A program made the translations under genes and the position numbers. A stretch of 64,000 nucleotides of DNA. It comes from Sphingobacterium multivorum (GTDB lineage Bacteria; Bacteroidota; Bacteroidia; Sphingobacteriales; Sphingobacteriaceae). Positions 8,812-17,579 of the stretch are shown here, piece after piece; position 1 is the first letter of the stretch, and every line of letters starts with the position of its first letter. The stretch covers positions 5,828,001 to 5,892,000 of the forward strand of contig NZ_CP154261.1 of NCBI RefSeq assembly GCF_039511225.1, given 5' to 3'. The notes under the pieces were generated by a model. It had not been told where the DNA came from, searched no databases, and worked only from the letters and a program-made list of their open reading frames with translations.

Positions 8812-9732
8812 TTAAGATCTACTATCTTCATTATGATATATACTGAGGTAGCTATCATAGCGGGAACTCTCAATATCGCCTTCTTCCACAGCCTCCATAA
8901 TGACACAACCGGGTTCATTGATATGCCTGCAATTATGAAATCGACATTGATTCATCAACGCGCGCATCTCTGGAAAAAAATGGGATAGCTCCTGTTTTTC
9001 TATATCCACAATTCCCAACTCACGAATACCAGGCGTATCAATTAACTTCCCTCCAAAAGGAAGATCAAACATTTCAGCAAAAGTAGTTGTATGCTTTCCT
9101 TTGTCAGACCAATCTGATATTTCACCAGTTTTCAACCCGTATTCGGGAACGATCGCATTGATCAACGTTGATTTACCAACCCCAGAATGGCCTGATACCA
9201 AGGTTATTTTATCTTTAAGCAGTTGCTTGACCACGTCGATATTGGTACCTGTTAACGCAGAAACCTCGAAACAGGGGTAGCCAATATGTTCATAAATAGC
9301 TTTATAGTCTGCCAATATCTCCAACCCCTCATCACTAAAAAGATCCAATTTATTGAAAATAATTACGGCAGGAATTCCGTAAGCCTCCGTTGTTACTAGA
9401 AAGCGATCGATAAAACCTAAAGATGTTGGCGGCGAGGCAAGTGTCACCACTAAAAAAGCTTGATCCAGGTTTGCTCCGATAATTTGAGTTTGCTTAGACA
9501 GATTGACGGATTTTCGAATGATATAATTTCGACGAGGTTCCAGTTCGTGAATGACCGCACTTTCCTGATCAGGTTCCACATCAAAATGTACCCAATCACC
9601 CACAGCAACAGGATTAGTCGTTTTTATTCCTTTAGTACGAAATTTTCCTTTAATACGACAATCGTATCTTTTATCATCTTCGCCCAAAACTTGATACCAA
9701 CTCCCTGTCGATTTAGTTACCAGTCCTCTCAT
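8812..9732 (-). CDS. rsgA: Ribosome small-subunit GTPase RsgA
   Basis: 306 residues. This circularly permuted GTPase assists late 30S subunit maturation. An N-terminal OB fold is followed by GTPase motifs in permuted order: G4 NKLD at 127-130, G1 GHSGVGKST at 181-189, G3 DTPG at 232-235. The C-terminal zinc-knuckle ligands Cys263, Cys268, His270 and Cys276 are present. The frame stays open up to 9960, but that would run into polA and add an unrelated tail; the start at MRGLVTKSTG (9732) gives normal length and leaves a 106-base divergent promoter region. The stop is 2 bases from a bidirectional hairpin. Confidence 0.95.
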   Translation of the reverse strand: MRGLVTKSTGSWYQVLGEDDKRYDCRIKGKFRTKGIKTTNPVAVGDWVHFDVEPDQESAVIHELEPRRNYIIRKSVNLSKQTQIIGANLDQAFLVVTLASPPTSLGFIDRFLVTTEAYGIPAVIIFNKLDLFSDEGLEILADYKAIYEHIGYPCFEVSALTGTNIDVVKQLLKDKITLVSGHSGVGKSTLINAIVPEYGLKTGEISDWSDKGKHTTTFAEMFDLPFGGKLIDTPGIRELGIVDIEKQELSHFFPEMRALMNQCRFHNCRHINEPGCVIMEAVEEGDIESSRYDSYLSIYHNEDSRS

Positions 9733-9807
9733 AAATCCTGTTGCATTAAATGTGTCATAGTACAAAAATCGGAAAAATTTATTAAACTTACCCTTTGATG
9801 AATTTCT

Positions 9808-9815
9808 TACCTTTG
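9808..9815 (+). promoter_or_regulatory. -7 element of polA
   Basis: TACCTTTG is an exact match to TAnnTTTG, 23 bases before the GTG start of polA. No clear TTG stands at the usual 19-20 base distance, so the -33 half is unsupported. Confidence 0.45.
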
Positions 9816-9838
9816 TAAGGAGACTAAAATTCAATTTT

Positions 9839-12640
9839 GTGAAAAAACTATTTCTTCTAGATGGAATGGCTCTTATATATAGAGCATATTTTGCATTGAG
9901 CAAAACTCCCCGAATTACCTCAACAGGGTTAAATACAGGAGCAATCATGGGATTTACCAATACCCTATTGGATGTATTGAAAAATCAGCAACCTTCCCAC
10001 ATAGCAGTAGTGTTCGACACGGCGGCACCTACCGCACGACATATTGAATTTGAAGCTTATAAAGCACATCGCGAATCTATGCCTGAGGACCTTGCGGCCT
10101 CTATCCCCTATATCAATCGCTTAATTGAGGGCTTCAATATTCCGATCATCACCATGGATGGATACGAGGCCGACGATATTATCGGTACGCTGGCAAAAAA
10201 GGCTGAAAAGCAAGATTTTCAGGTCTATTGCATGACACCGGATAAAGATTTCGGGCAACTCGTGTCTGAAAATATCTTTATCTATAAACCTGCACGCATG
10301 GGTAATGGAGCAGAAGTACAAGGTGTCAAAGAGATTCTTGAAAAATGGGAAATTTCTGACGTTTGCCAGGTCATCGATATCCTTGGTCTTTGGGGCGATG
10401 CCGTGGACAATATCCCTGGTATACCTGGAATTGGAGAAAAAACAGCGAAAAAACTTGTTCAGGAATACGGATCTGTCGAAGGCATTATCGCTAACGCGGA
10501 TCAGCTCAAAGGAAAAATGCGCGAGAACGTGGAGAATTTTGCAGAACAAGGGCTTATCTCCAAAAAATTAGCCACTATTTTATTGGATGTACCCATTGAA
10601 CTTGATGAAAAATCCCTAGAACTGGAAGATCCAAAGAAAGAAATCCTTGAACCGCTATTTGCGGAATTAGAATTCCGAACACTTGGAAAACGAGTTTTCG
10701 GCGAAGAATTCTCCATACTTGAAAAAAGCAATCCGACAAACGGGCAAATGGATTTATTTTCGACAACAACAACGACAATTACCACCACCGAAATTGTCAC
10801 TGAAATCAGCGTCGAAAATGCCGCAATAAATAATATACATAATACAGCACATGAGTATGTTTTGGCCGACACAGCGAAAAAACAAGTAGCGCTAGCCCAA
10901 CAGCTTGCTTCTTTAGATAGTTTTTGTTTCGACACAGAAACAACAGGATTGGATGCAAACCTTGCCGATATTGTGGGCTTATCATTTTCTTTTGAAAACG
11001 CTAAAGCGTATTATGTCCCAACACCTGCCGATCGTGAGGGTGCTCAAGCTATAGTTGATATTTTCAAGCCAGTTCTAGAAAACCCAAACATCGAGAAAAT
11101 AGGACAAAACATCAAATACGATATTTTGTTATTAGCACGCTATGGTGTAAAGGTACAAGGTTCCCTTTTTGACACCATGCTTGCACATTATCTAATTGAT
11201 CCAGATACCCGCCACGGGATGGATGTACTTGCAGAAAATTACCTGAATTACAGTCCGGTATCAATCACCGAACTTATCGGTGAAAAGGGAAAGAAACAAG
11301 GGAATATGCGCGACGTTGAAGTCGAAAAAATAAAAGAATATGCTGCTGAAGATGCAGATATTACCCTACAGCTAAAAAATGTGTTTCAACCACTTCTTGT
11401 CGAGACCGACACCATGCAGCTCGCTCAGGATGTGGAATTCCCATTAGTCTATATACTCGCTGAAATTGAAAGAAACGGTGTAAAAATAGATGTTCCTGCA
11501 CTTGGAGAGTTTTCAAAAACACTGGAGCAGGACATTAAAAATCTCGAAGAATCCATTTTTGAGAAAGCGGGCGTAAATTTCAATATTGCATCCCCGAAGC
11601 AATTGGGAGAAGTCTTATTCGATAAACTACAACTGGATCCTAAAGCTAAAAAAACAAAAACGGGACAATATAAAACAGGTGAAGATGTGTTATTAGCATT
11701 GGCCCACAAATCAGATATCGTCCAAGATATCTTGAACTTTAGGCAGATGCAAAAACTCAAATCTACCTATGTTGATGCGCTACCTGAATTGATAAACCCC
11801 GAAACAGGGCTCATTCATACGTCGTATAATCAAGCGGTTGCCGCAACAGGCCGTCTGAGCTCAACTAATCCGAACCTGCAAAATATTCCGATTCGTACCG
11901 AACGGGGGAGAGAAGTTAGAAAAGCCTTTATCCCAAGATCTGAAAACAACGTGATCCTCTCCGCCGATTATTCGCAGATTGAACTTCGCCTGATTGCCGA
12001 GTTAAGTAAAGATCAAAATATGATGGAAGCATTTAGCCAAGGTCATGATATTCACCGAGCAACAGCTGCGAAAGTCTATAATGTGGATTTTGATGCGGTT
12101 ACTTCTGAGCAACGTCGCAATGCGAAAGCAGTTAACTTCGGCATTATTTATGGCCAGTCTGCGTTTGGCCTTTCCCAAAATCTTGGCATATCTCGTAAAG
12201 AAGCATCCGATATCATCAATGAATATTTTAACCAATATACAGGGATAAAAAAATACATGAGTGATGCCGTCGAGTTTGCAAAAGAGAAGGGTTACGTTGA
12301 AACAATTTTAAAACGAAGACGTTATTTGAGAGATATCAATTCGGCAAACATGACAGTTCGCGGATTCGCTGAAAGAAACGCAATTAATGCCCCGATCCAA
12401 GGATCGGCAGCAGATTTGATCAAACTTGCCATGATCGCCATTCAGAAGGAAGTTGAGCAACTTGGTTTAACAGGCAAAATGATCATGCAGGTGCATGATG
12501 AATTGGTTTTTGACGTACCTAAAGACGAGATCGAGGTATTCAAAAAAATTATTTTGGACAAAATGTCCAATGCTATAAAAACAAGTGTTCCTTTGATCGT
12601 AGAAATTGGAGAAGGCAAAAATTGGCTAGAAGCACACTAA
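9839..12640 (+). CDS. polA: DNA polymerase I
   Basis: 933 residues. Repairs gaps and removes RNA primers. Three parts are visible in order. The 5'-3' exonuclease (residues 1 to about 290) has LFLLDGMALIYRAYFAL, DGYEADDIIGTLA and the helix-hairpin-helix GIPGIGEKTA. The 3'-5' exonuclease has FDTETTGLD with Asp365/Glu367, IGQNIKYD and YAAEDADIT, so the proofreading residues look intact. The polymerase domain has motif A around Asp710 (ADYSQIELR), motif B RRNAKAVNFGIIYG and motif C HDE at 886-888. The start is GTG; VKKLFLLDG aligns with the family N-terminus. The next gene begins 4 bases after the stop. Confidence 0.97.
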   Translation: MKKLFLLDGMALIYRAYFALSKTPRITSTGLNTGAIMGFTNTLLDVLKNQQPSHIAVVFDTAAPTARHIEFEAYKAHRESMPEDLAASIPYINRLIEGFNIPIITMDGYEADDIIGTLAKKAEKQDFQVYCMTPDKDFGQLVSENIFIYKPARMGNGAEVQGVKEILEKWEISDVCQVIDILGLWGDAVDNIPGIPGIGEKTAKKLVQEYGSVEGIIANADQLKGKMRENVENFAEQGLISKKLATILLDVPIELDEKSLELEDPKKEILEPLFAELEFRTLGKRVFGEEFSILEKSNPTNGQMDLFSTTTTTITTTEIVTEISVENAAINNIHNTAHEYVLADTAKKQVALAQQLASLDSFCFDTETTGLDANLADIVGLSFSFENAKAYYVPTPADREGAQAIVDIFKPVLENPNIEKIGQNIKYDILLLARYGVKVQGSLFDTMLAHYLIDPDTRHGMDVLAENYLNYSPVSITELIGEKGKKQGNMRDVEVEKIKEYAAEDADITLQLKNVFQPLLVETDTMQLAQDVEFPLVYILAEIERNGVKIDVPALGEFSKTLEQDIKNLEESIFEKAGVNFNIASPKQLGEVLFDKLQLDPKAKKTKTGQYKTGEDVLLALAHKSDIVQDILNFRQMQKLKSTYVDALPELINPETGLIHTSYNQAVAATGRLSSTNPNLQNIPIRTERGREVRKAFIPRSENNVILSADYSQIELRLIAELSKDQNMMEAFSQGHDIHRATAAKVYNVDFDAVTSEQRRNAKAVNFGIIYGQSAFGLSQNLGISRKEASDIINEYFNQYTGIKKYMSDAVEFAKEKGYVETILKRRRYLRDINSANMTVRGFAERNAINAPIQGSAADLIKLAMIAIQKEVEQLGLTGKMIMQVHDELVFDVPKDEIEVFKKIILDKMSNAIKTSVPLIVEIGEGKNWLEAH

Positions 12641-12644
12641 AGTT

Positions 12645-13775
12645 ATGATTAGAAAACTCATCCATATCTTATTATTATTGTCTGTGTGTAGCTTTACAAA
12701 GCTACATGCACAGGATGAAAAACCTGTATTCTATGAAAAACTAGACCAGGGATTGATTCGTTTTTATTTTGACAAATATTATTATTTGGTTTCAAAAGAG
12801 TGCGAGTTTAAAACGATTGAACGAGTGAGCAAATTTGATTTTGCAAAGCAGGTTTTTGATGGAGAGTTTCGCGATTTTGCACCAAATGGAGCGAGAATAC
12901 TCATTGGTTCCTATCAAGATGGTAAAAAAGAAGGTTTATTTCAAGCCTTCCATCCGAATGGTGTGCTGAAATGGGAGGTCAATTTCCAAAACAATCATCC
13001 GACCGGTGATTGGAAATATTACTACCCGGATGGAAAACCTCTATTGACCATTACCTATAGTGAACAAGGCTACTTTATAAAAGATTACTGGGACAACAGG
13101 GGCAAACAGGAAGTAATAAATGGTGAAGGAAACTATGAATTTTCTATTCCGTTTGAAGGATTTACTGAATTTGGGTTTGATTTCTACCTACGCAAAGGAA
13201 AGGTAAAAAGTGGCAGGCCACAGGGAAACTGGAATACGTATTTCTACAATGTAGGTCAGCAACCAATTTACGCCGTGACTCAACGCTTTGCAAATGGTGT
13301 GCTCACAACGACCTACGACGACGATGGAGAACTAAATAATGAGGATTTCATGTCGTTAAGTATCCTCCCTTACGACTATTTTATACGAGCGGAACTATTT
13401 AATGGTAAGTCTTGCAGTTTTGATGATTATTCCAATTTTTATGCTTTCTTAACCAAACGTTTTAACGACAATCTCAATAAAACTGGACTAGATATCACCA
13501 AACAGGTTAACTTTTCTTATCTGGTGGAGGTAAAGAAAACCGGAATGACTAATCTAAAGAGTCTCAAGTTAATATCAGATTCCGGAAACGAGTCTTTCGA
13601 TGGTATTTTGAGCCGTATTGCGAGAAGTATTGACTTTTATTTCCCTACGTATAAAGACAATCAGCCTCAAGACGACCTCATCAGAGTATCTGGCGGAATC
13701 ACACAGGGTAACGACGGAAAAATCTATACCCATTCAATTAAAATCGAAAGACAAATAGACAATTCGAGTAATTAA
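12645..13775 (+). CDS. Secreted MORN-repeat protein
   Basis: 376 residues with a signal peptide ending near LHAQDE. Residues about 75-145 hold MORN/YwqK-type beta-hairpin repeats: SYQDGKKEGLFQAFHPNG, WEVNFQNNHPTGDWKYYYPD and a later GRPQGNWNTYFYN. Such repeats are common in exported Bacteroidota proteins of unknown role. The C-terminal part ends with a TonB-C-like region (LKSLKLISDSGNESFDGIL) that is only loosely matched. It starts 4 bases after polA, which suggests read-through transcription but not shared function. Confidence 0.8.
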   Translation: MIRKLIHILLLLSVCSFTKLHAQDEKPVFYEKLDQGLIRFYFDKYYYLVSKECEFKTIERVSKFDFAKQVFDGEFRDFAPNGARILIGSYQDGKKEGLFQAFHPNGVLKWEVNFQNNHPTGDWKYYYPDGKPLLTITYSEQGYFIKDYWDNRGKQEVINGEGNYEFSIPFEGFTEFGFDFYLRKGKVKSGRPQGNWNTYFYNVGQQPIYAVTQRFANGVLTTTYDDDGELNNEDFMSLSILPYDYFIRAELFNGKSCSFDDYSNFYAFLTKRFNDNLNKTGLDITKQVNFSYLVEVKKTGMTNLKSLKLISDSGNESFDGILSRIARSIDFYFPTYKDNQPQDDLIRVSGGITQGNDGKIYTHSIKIERQIDNSSN

Positions 13776-13776
13776 T

Positions 13777-13784
13777 TATCTTTG
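13777..13784 (+). promoter_or_regulatory. -7 element of psd
   Basis: TATCTTTG, an exact match to TAnnTTTG, lies 15 bases before the psd ATG. No good TTG at -33. Confidence 0.5.
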
Positions 13785-13799
13785 CAGAAATAAATAGAT

Positions 13800-14453
13800 A
13801 TGAAATTTCATAAAGAAGGATATACCACATTAGCGATCGCTGTACTTTTTATCTTCATTATCAATGCCGTTGCGGATTATTATGACGCTCCGCAATACGC
13901 CAAATGGTTTATTTATGCGCTATCAGCATTCCTATTCATCACAGTTGTCCAGTTTTTCAGAAGTCCTAGAAAAGTGGTCAACCCGCAGGATGACGTGATT
14001 CTTTGTCCAGCGGATGGAAAAGTTGTGGTTATCGAAGAAACTGAGGAAAATGAGTATTTCCACGATAAGCGGATACAGGTATCTATATTTATGTCTCCTG
14101 TCAATGTCCATGTCAACAGAAACCCAATCAGTGGTTTAGTCACGTTCTTTAAATACCATCCCGGCAAGTTTCTGGTGGCTTGGCACCCCAAATCATCTAC
14201 AGATAACGAAAGAACAACAGTCGTTGTCAAAGATAAAGCTGGTCGGGAGGTTCTTTTCCGCCAGATTGCAGGAGCCTTAGCGCGCCGTATTGTATGGTAT
14301 GTAAAAGAAAAAGACGAAGTCGTGCAAGGCAATGAGTTTGGTTTTATCAAATTCGGTTCCCGCGTAGATCTATTTCTTCCTTTAGGCACAGAAATCAATG
14401 TTAACATTGGTGACAAGGTTACTGGAGCAAAAACGATTATCGGAAAATTTTAA
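13800..14453 (+). CDS. psd: Phosphatidylserine decarboxylase
   Basis: 217 residues. Converts phosphatidylserine to phosphatidylethanolamine in the inner membrane. Two N-terminal hydrophobic segments (about 10-28 and 36-53) anchor it. The family motifs follow: CPADGKVVVIEE, SPVNVHVNR, a conserved central segment HPKSSTDNERT, and GFIKFGSRVDLFLP. The last contains the Gly186-Ser187 self-cleavage site that generates the pyruvoyl group. This is the short, archaetidylserine-decarboxylase-like form usual in Bacteroidota. Confidence 0.95.
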   Translation: MKFHKEGYTTLAIAVLFIFIINAVADYYDAPQYAKWFIYALSAFLFITVVQFFRSPRKVVNPQDDVILCPADGKVVVIEETEENEYFHDKRIQVSIFMSPVNVHVNRNPISGLVTFFKYHPGKFLVAWHPKSSTDNERTTVVVKDKAGREVLFRQIAGALARRIVWYVKEKDEVVQGNEFGFIKFGSRVDLFLPLGTEINVNIGDKVTGAKTIIGKF

Positions 14454-14483
14454 CAATTTATTAATATCATTATAAGTAACTTA

Positions 14484-14510
14484 GGCTCCAAATCAGGGGC
14501 CTTTTTTATT
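14484..14510 (+). terminator. Terminator after psd
   Basis: GGCTCC and GGGGCC pair (one G-T wobble) around a six-base loop, followed by TTTTTTATT. It ends only a few bases before the histidine kinase ATG, so that gene either has a promoter inside this hairpin region or depends on read-through. Confidence 0.65.
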
Positions 14511-14516
14511 CTGCAA

Positions 14517-15554
14517 ATGAACTTTAAACAATTACTACTGGCAAACTCCGCAGCTGTCGGCATTGCAATATCTACGATCAGCTTTTATTATAAACATGAC
14601 CTACAGACAGCGCTGATCATTTTCTTTGTTGCTGTGGTAACGAGTTTCCTCCTATTTAACTATCTATTTGAAAAATATATATATCGTAGACTCAATACGA
14701 TGTATAAACTAATTCATAACCTTAAGCTCGGCAAGGATCTTAAAGATGCTATCGGAGAACATGTCAGTGAGGATCCTATCACAGATGCTGAGAACGAAGT
14801 CAAAGCATGGGCAAAAGATAAAAAAAATGAGATAGAGCAGTTAAAATCACAAGAGAAATTCCGCAGAGAGTTTTTATCCAACATTTCTCATGAATTCAAA
14901 ACGCCGTTATTCGCGACCCAAGGTTACATTGAGACCCTGCAAGATGGCCTGATGGAAGAAGACATGGAAATGGCCAAGAATTTCTTAGATAAGGCTGCTC
15001 GGAATCTAGACCGGCTAAATTACCTAATTCAGGATCTTGATGAAATATCCAAACTGGAATCCGGAAAAATGGTCCTGAATATAGAGAAATTCGATATCGT
15101 CGACCTCATTAAAGACACCACCTACTCTCTTGAAGACAAAGCTAAACAACACAATATCAAAATAGAATTCAAACCCAAAGCGGGTACACCCCATTGGGTT
15201 AAAGCTGACCGCAATAAAATTCATCAGGTATTATACAACCTGATAGACAATTCCCTAAAGTATGGAAAAGAGAGCGGGACAACTAAAATTAAGATTTTCC
15301 CACTGTTTGAACAGGTTCTTATCGAAATTACAGACGACGGTTATGGCATCGAGGAAAAAAATCTGAGCCGTGTATTCGAGCGCTTTTTTCGAACCGATAA
15401 AAGTCGATCACGCGATATTGGAGGATCAGGATTAGGATTGGCTATCGTAAAGCACATTGTCGAAGCACATCAGCAAAACGTAAATGTGCGTAGTACAGAA
15501 GGGATTGGAACAACATTTGGCTTTACTTTACAAAAAGTTCAGTCCGGTAATTAA
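14517..15554 (+). CDS. Intramembrane-sensing-type histidine kinase (PhoR-like)
   Basis: 345 residues. Two transmembrane helices (about 8-24 and 30-48) are joined by only a few residues, so there is almost no periplasmic sensor. The kinase core is complete: H-box SHEFKTP with His125, N-box with Asn241/Asn245, G1 DDGYGIE near 273-279, G2 GGSGLGLA near 302-309. No HAMP or PAS domain is obvious. No response regulator gene is adjacent. It lies directly upstream of, and on the same strand as, a DUF47-Pit phosphate uptake pair with Pho-box-like repeats, which makes a PhoR role plausible but unproven. Confidence 0.85.
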   Translation: MNFKQLLLANSAAVGIAISTISFYYKHDLQTALIIFFVAVVTSFLLFNYLFEKYIYRRLNTMYKLIHNLKLGKDLKDAIGEHVSEDPITDAENEVKAWAKDKKNEIEQLKSQEKFRREFLSNISHEFKTPLFATQGYIETLQDGLMEEDMEMAKNFLDKAARNLDRLNYLIQDLDEISKLESGKMVLNIEKFDIVDLIKDTTYSLEDKAKQHNIKIEFKPKAGTPHWVKADRNKIHQVLYNLIDNSLKYGKESGTTKIKIFPLFEQVLIEITDDGYGIEEKNLSRVFERFFRTDKSRSRDIGGSGLGLAIVKHIVEAHQQNVNVRSTEGIGTTFGFTLQKVQSGN

Positions 15555-15592
15555 ACAATTGATGACACTTTTGTGTTTAAACAAAATCAATG

Positions 15593-15626
15593 TTAACATT
15601 AACTTAACATTAAGGTATTATTTTTG
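15593..15626 (+). promoter_or_regulatory. Pho-box-like tandem repeats plus promoter of the DUF47-pit operon
   Basis: TTAACATTAAC (15593-15603) is followed at once by TTAACATTAAG (15604-15614), an 11-bp period. That equals two TTAACAT half-sites spaced by 4 bases, as in known Pho boxes. TATTTTTG, an exact -7 match, lies at 15619-15626, 18 bases before the ATG. A response regulator bound to the repeats would overlap the -33 region. Confidence 0.55.
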
Positions 15627-15644
15627 CAAAAATAAATTTAAGAT

Positions 15645-16292
15645 ATGTCTTTAAATAGCATTTTTCAATACTTCGTTCCAAAGGATAAAAAATTCTTCCC
15701 TTTGTTTGAACAAGCCGGCAACAACTTGATCGAGATGTCAAAGTTGTTAAAAGATATTGTTAACTCAAGCAACCCTGAAAAGAAAAAGGAATTAACACGC
15801 AAAGTGGAAGATTTGGAACATAGAGGCGACAACATCACGCATCAAATTCATTTGGAGCTGGGAAAGAACTTTATCACTCCTTTTGACCGCGAAGATATAC
15901 ACTCTTTGGCAAGTTCATTGGACGATGTCGCAGATTTTATCCACGGTGCCGCCAACAGAATGGACCTTTATAAGGTTGAAAAGGCCACTGAGCCAATGAT
16001 TGAAATTGCCGACTTACTTGTTGAAGCTACCGAACATGTATCAAAAGCTATTCATGAGCTTAGAGATTTGAAAAATATCCGTAATATTACGGATTCATGT
16101 GTTCGCATCAATAGCGTAGAAAACAAAGCAGATTATATCTTCGATAAAGCTGTAGCTGACCTTTTTGAATTTGAAAAAGATGCAATTTCATTAATTAAGC
16201 ACAAAGAAGTGTTATCTGCAATGGAAGATGCAACCGATAAATGTGAGGATGTTGCTAACGTATTAGAAAGCATTCTAGTTAAAAATGCATAA
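15645..16292 (+). CDS. DUF47-family Pit accessory protein
   Basis: 215 residues, cytoplasmic, all-helical PhoU-like fold of the DUF47 (PF01865) family. Visible family segments are KVEDLEHRGDNITHQIHLEL, FITPFDREDIHSLASSLDDV (the acidic metal-binding helix) and VENKADYIFDKAVADLF. Members are encoded next to PiT-family phosphate permeases and are thought to modulate them. That arrangement is seen here: pit starts 36 bases downstream. Confidence 0.92.
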   Translation: MSLNSIFQYFVPKDKKFFPLFEQAGNNLIEMSKLLKDIVNSSNPEKKKELTRKVEDLEHRGDNITHQIHLELGKNFITPFDREDIHSLASSLDDVADFIHGAANRMDLYKVEKATEPMIEIADLLVEATEHVSKAIHELRDLKNIRNITDSCVRINSVENKADYIFDKAVADLFEFEKDAISLIKHKEVLSAMEDATDKCEDVANVLESILVKNA

Positions 16293-16328
16293 TCATTCGA
16301 TTTACGTGCACAAAAATTCTACGAGATT

Positions 16329-17339
16329 ATGATGTCAACATTACTCGTTGTTGTGATTGTCCTTGCGATTGCTTTTGACTACATCAATGGATTCCATGAT
16401 GCCGCCAATTCTATTGCGACAGTTGTATCAACAAAAGTTTTAACGCCAGCAATGGCCGTTTTATGGGCTGCGATATTCAACTTTGCAGCTTACTTCTACT
16501 TTACAGATCATAAAGTAGCCAATACCATTGCAAAAACAGTATTGGAAGAATACATTACCTTAGAAGTTATTTTTGCGGGGTTACTTGCAGCAATCGGTTG
16601 GAACTTATTTACATGGTACTATGGTGTGCCATCTAGTTCATCCCATACGCTTATTGGAGGTTTTGCAGGATCGGGTATGGCTTATGCTTTCATTCTTGGC
16701 GCAGATCCTATCCATGCCATCAATATTGACGCGACCTTAAAGATTATTGCATTTATTGTACTTGCGCCTATTATAGGTATGACGATATCGGTTATCATCA
16801 CATTGATTGTAATCAATCTGGCAAAAAACTCACGTCCAAGTGTTGCCGAAAAATGGTTCAAGATATTGCAACTTGTTTCTTCAGCCGCCTTGAGCTTTGC
16901 ACATGGAGGTAATGATGCACAGAAAGTCATGGGAATTATCCTTGTAGCGATGGTTGCTGGTGGCTATGTCCCAACCACTGAACACATGCCAGAGTGGATT
17001 CCATTAACTTGTTATGCAGCAATAGCTGCCGGAACAATGAGCGGTGGATGGAAAATTGTTAAAACGATGGGAACCAAGATTACAAAAGTAACACCCTTAG
17101 AAGGTGTTTGTGCTGAATCTGCAGGAGCGGTCACGTTGGGTATCACAGAGCATTTTGGAATACCAGCTTCTACAACACACACCATTACAGGGGCTATAAT
17201 CGGAGTTGGTGTTGTCAAACGTGTATCGGCAGTGCGTTGGGGGGTAACAATCAGCTTGTTATGGGCTTGGATATTAACCATTCCAGTTTCAGCTTTGTTG
17301 GGTGCGTTGTCTTTATTGGTCGTACATTATTTGCTTTAG
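16329..17339 (+). CDS. pit: PiT-family inorganic phosphate transporter
   Basis: 336 residues, an inner-membrane low-affinity phosphate (or metal-phosphate) symporter. Both halves of the internally repeated PiT signature are visible: FDYINGFHDAANSIATVVST near residue 16 and FAHGGNDAQKVMGII near 196. The paired strand motifs GVPSSSSHTLIGG and GIPASTTHTITGAI are also present. About ten transmembrane segments. Two ATG codons in a row offer alternative starts. Second gene of a two-gene operon with the DUF47 protein. Confidence 0.95.
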   Translation: MMSTLLVVVIVLAIAFDYINGFHDAANSIATVVSTKVLTPAMAVLWAAIFNFAAYFYFTDHKVANTIAKTVLEEYITLEVIFAGLLAAIGWNLFTWYYGVPSSSSHTLIGGFAGSGMAYAFILGADPIHAINIDATLKIIAFIVLAPIIGMTISVIITLIVINLAKNSRPSVAEKWFKILQLVSSAALSFAHGGNDAQKVMGIILVAMVAGGYVPTTEHMPEWIPLTCYAAIAAGTMSGGWKIVKTMGTKITKVTPLEGVCAESAGAVTLGITEHFGIPASTTHTITGAIIGVGVVKRVSAVRWGVTISLLWAWILTIPVSALLGALSLLVVHYLL

Positions 17340-17375
17340 AAAAAAAATACTTAATTTTTTTCTTAAACCTATTGA

Positions 17376-17421
17376 AACAAAACAAAAATTTGGTACTTTC
17401 GTACCGGATTTTTGTTTTGTT
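17376..17421. terminator. Bidirectional hairpin terminator after pit
   Basis: A 21-bp stem (17376-17396 with 17401-17421, two G-T wobbles) closes a TTTC loop. The outer stem is A/T-rich, giving a T-run on the plus strand. It separates the phosphate operon from the OmpA gene. Confidence 0.75.
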
Positions 17422-17490
17422 GTTTCACATTAAATACTTAATTTAGTACAAAATAAAACAAAAACAAAATTTTAACATAACTTTAAGACT

Positions 17491-17506
17491 TTGGCACGGC
17501 AATTGT
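17491..17506 (+). promoter_or_regulatory. Sigma-54-like (-24/-12) promoter of the OmpA-family gene
   Basis: TTGGCACG (17491-17498), four bases, then TTGT (17503-17506). Consensus is TTGGCACG-N4-TTGC; the only departure is the last T. The GG-N10-G(T) spacing is correct. It lies about 75 bases before the ATG. No TAnnTTTG stands at a usable distance. A sigma-54 gene and an enhancer-binding activator are not in the window. Confidence 0.5.
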
Positions 17507-17579
17507 ACTATTCGTTGTGTTAATACAATAATTAAATTTGAAAACAATTAAAATTAATAATAACCTTAAAAACAAGAGT

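Noticed and set aside
9733..9960. N-terminal extension of rsgA
   Set aside because: It would overlap the polA start and promoter and adds residues foreign to the family.
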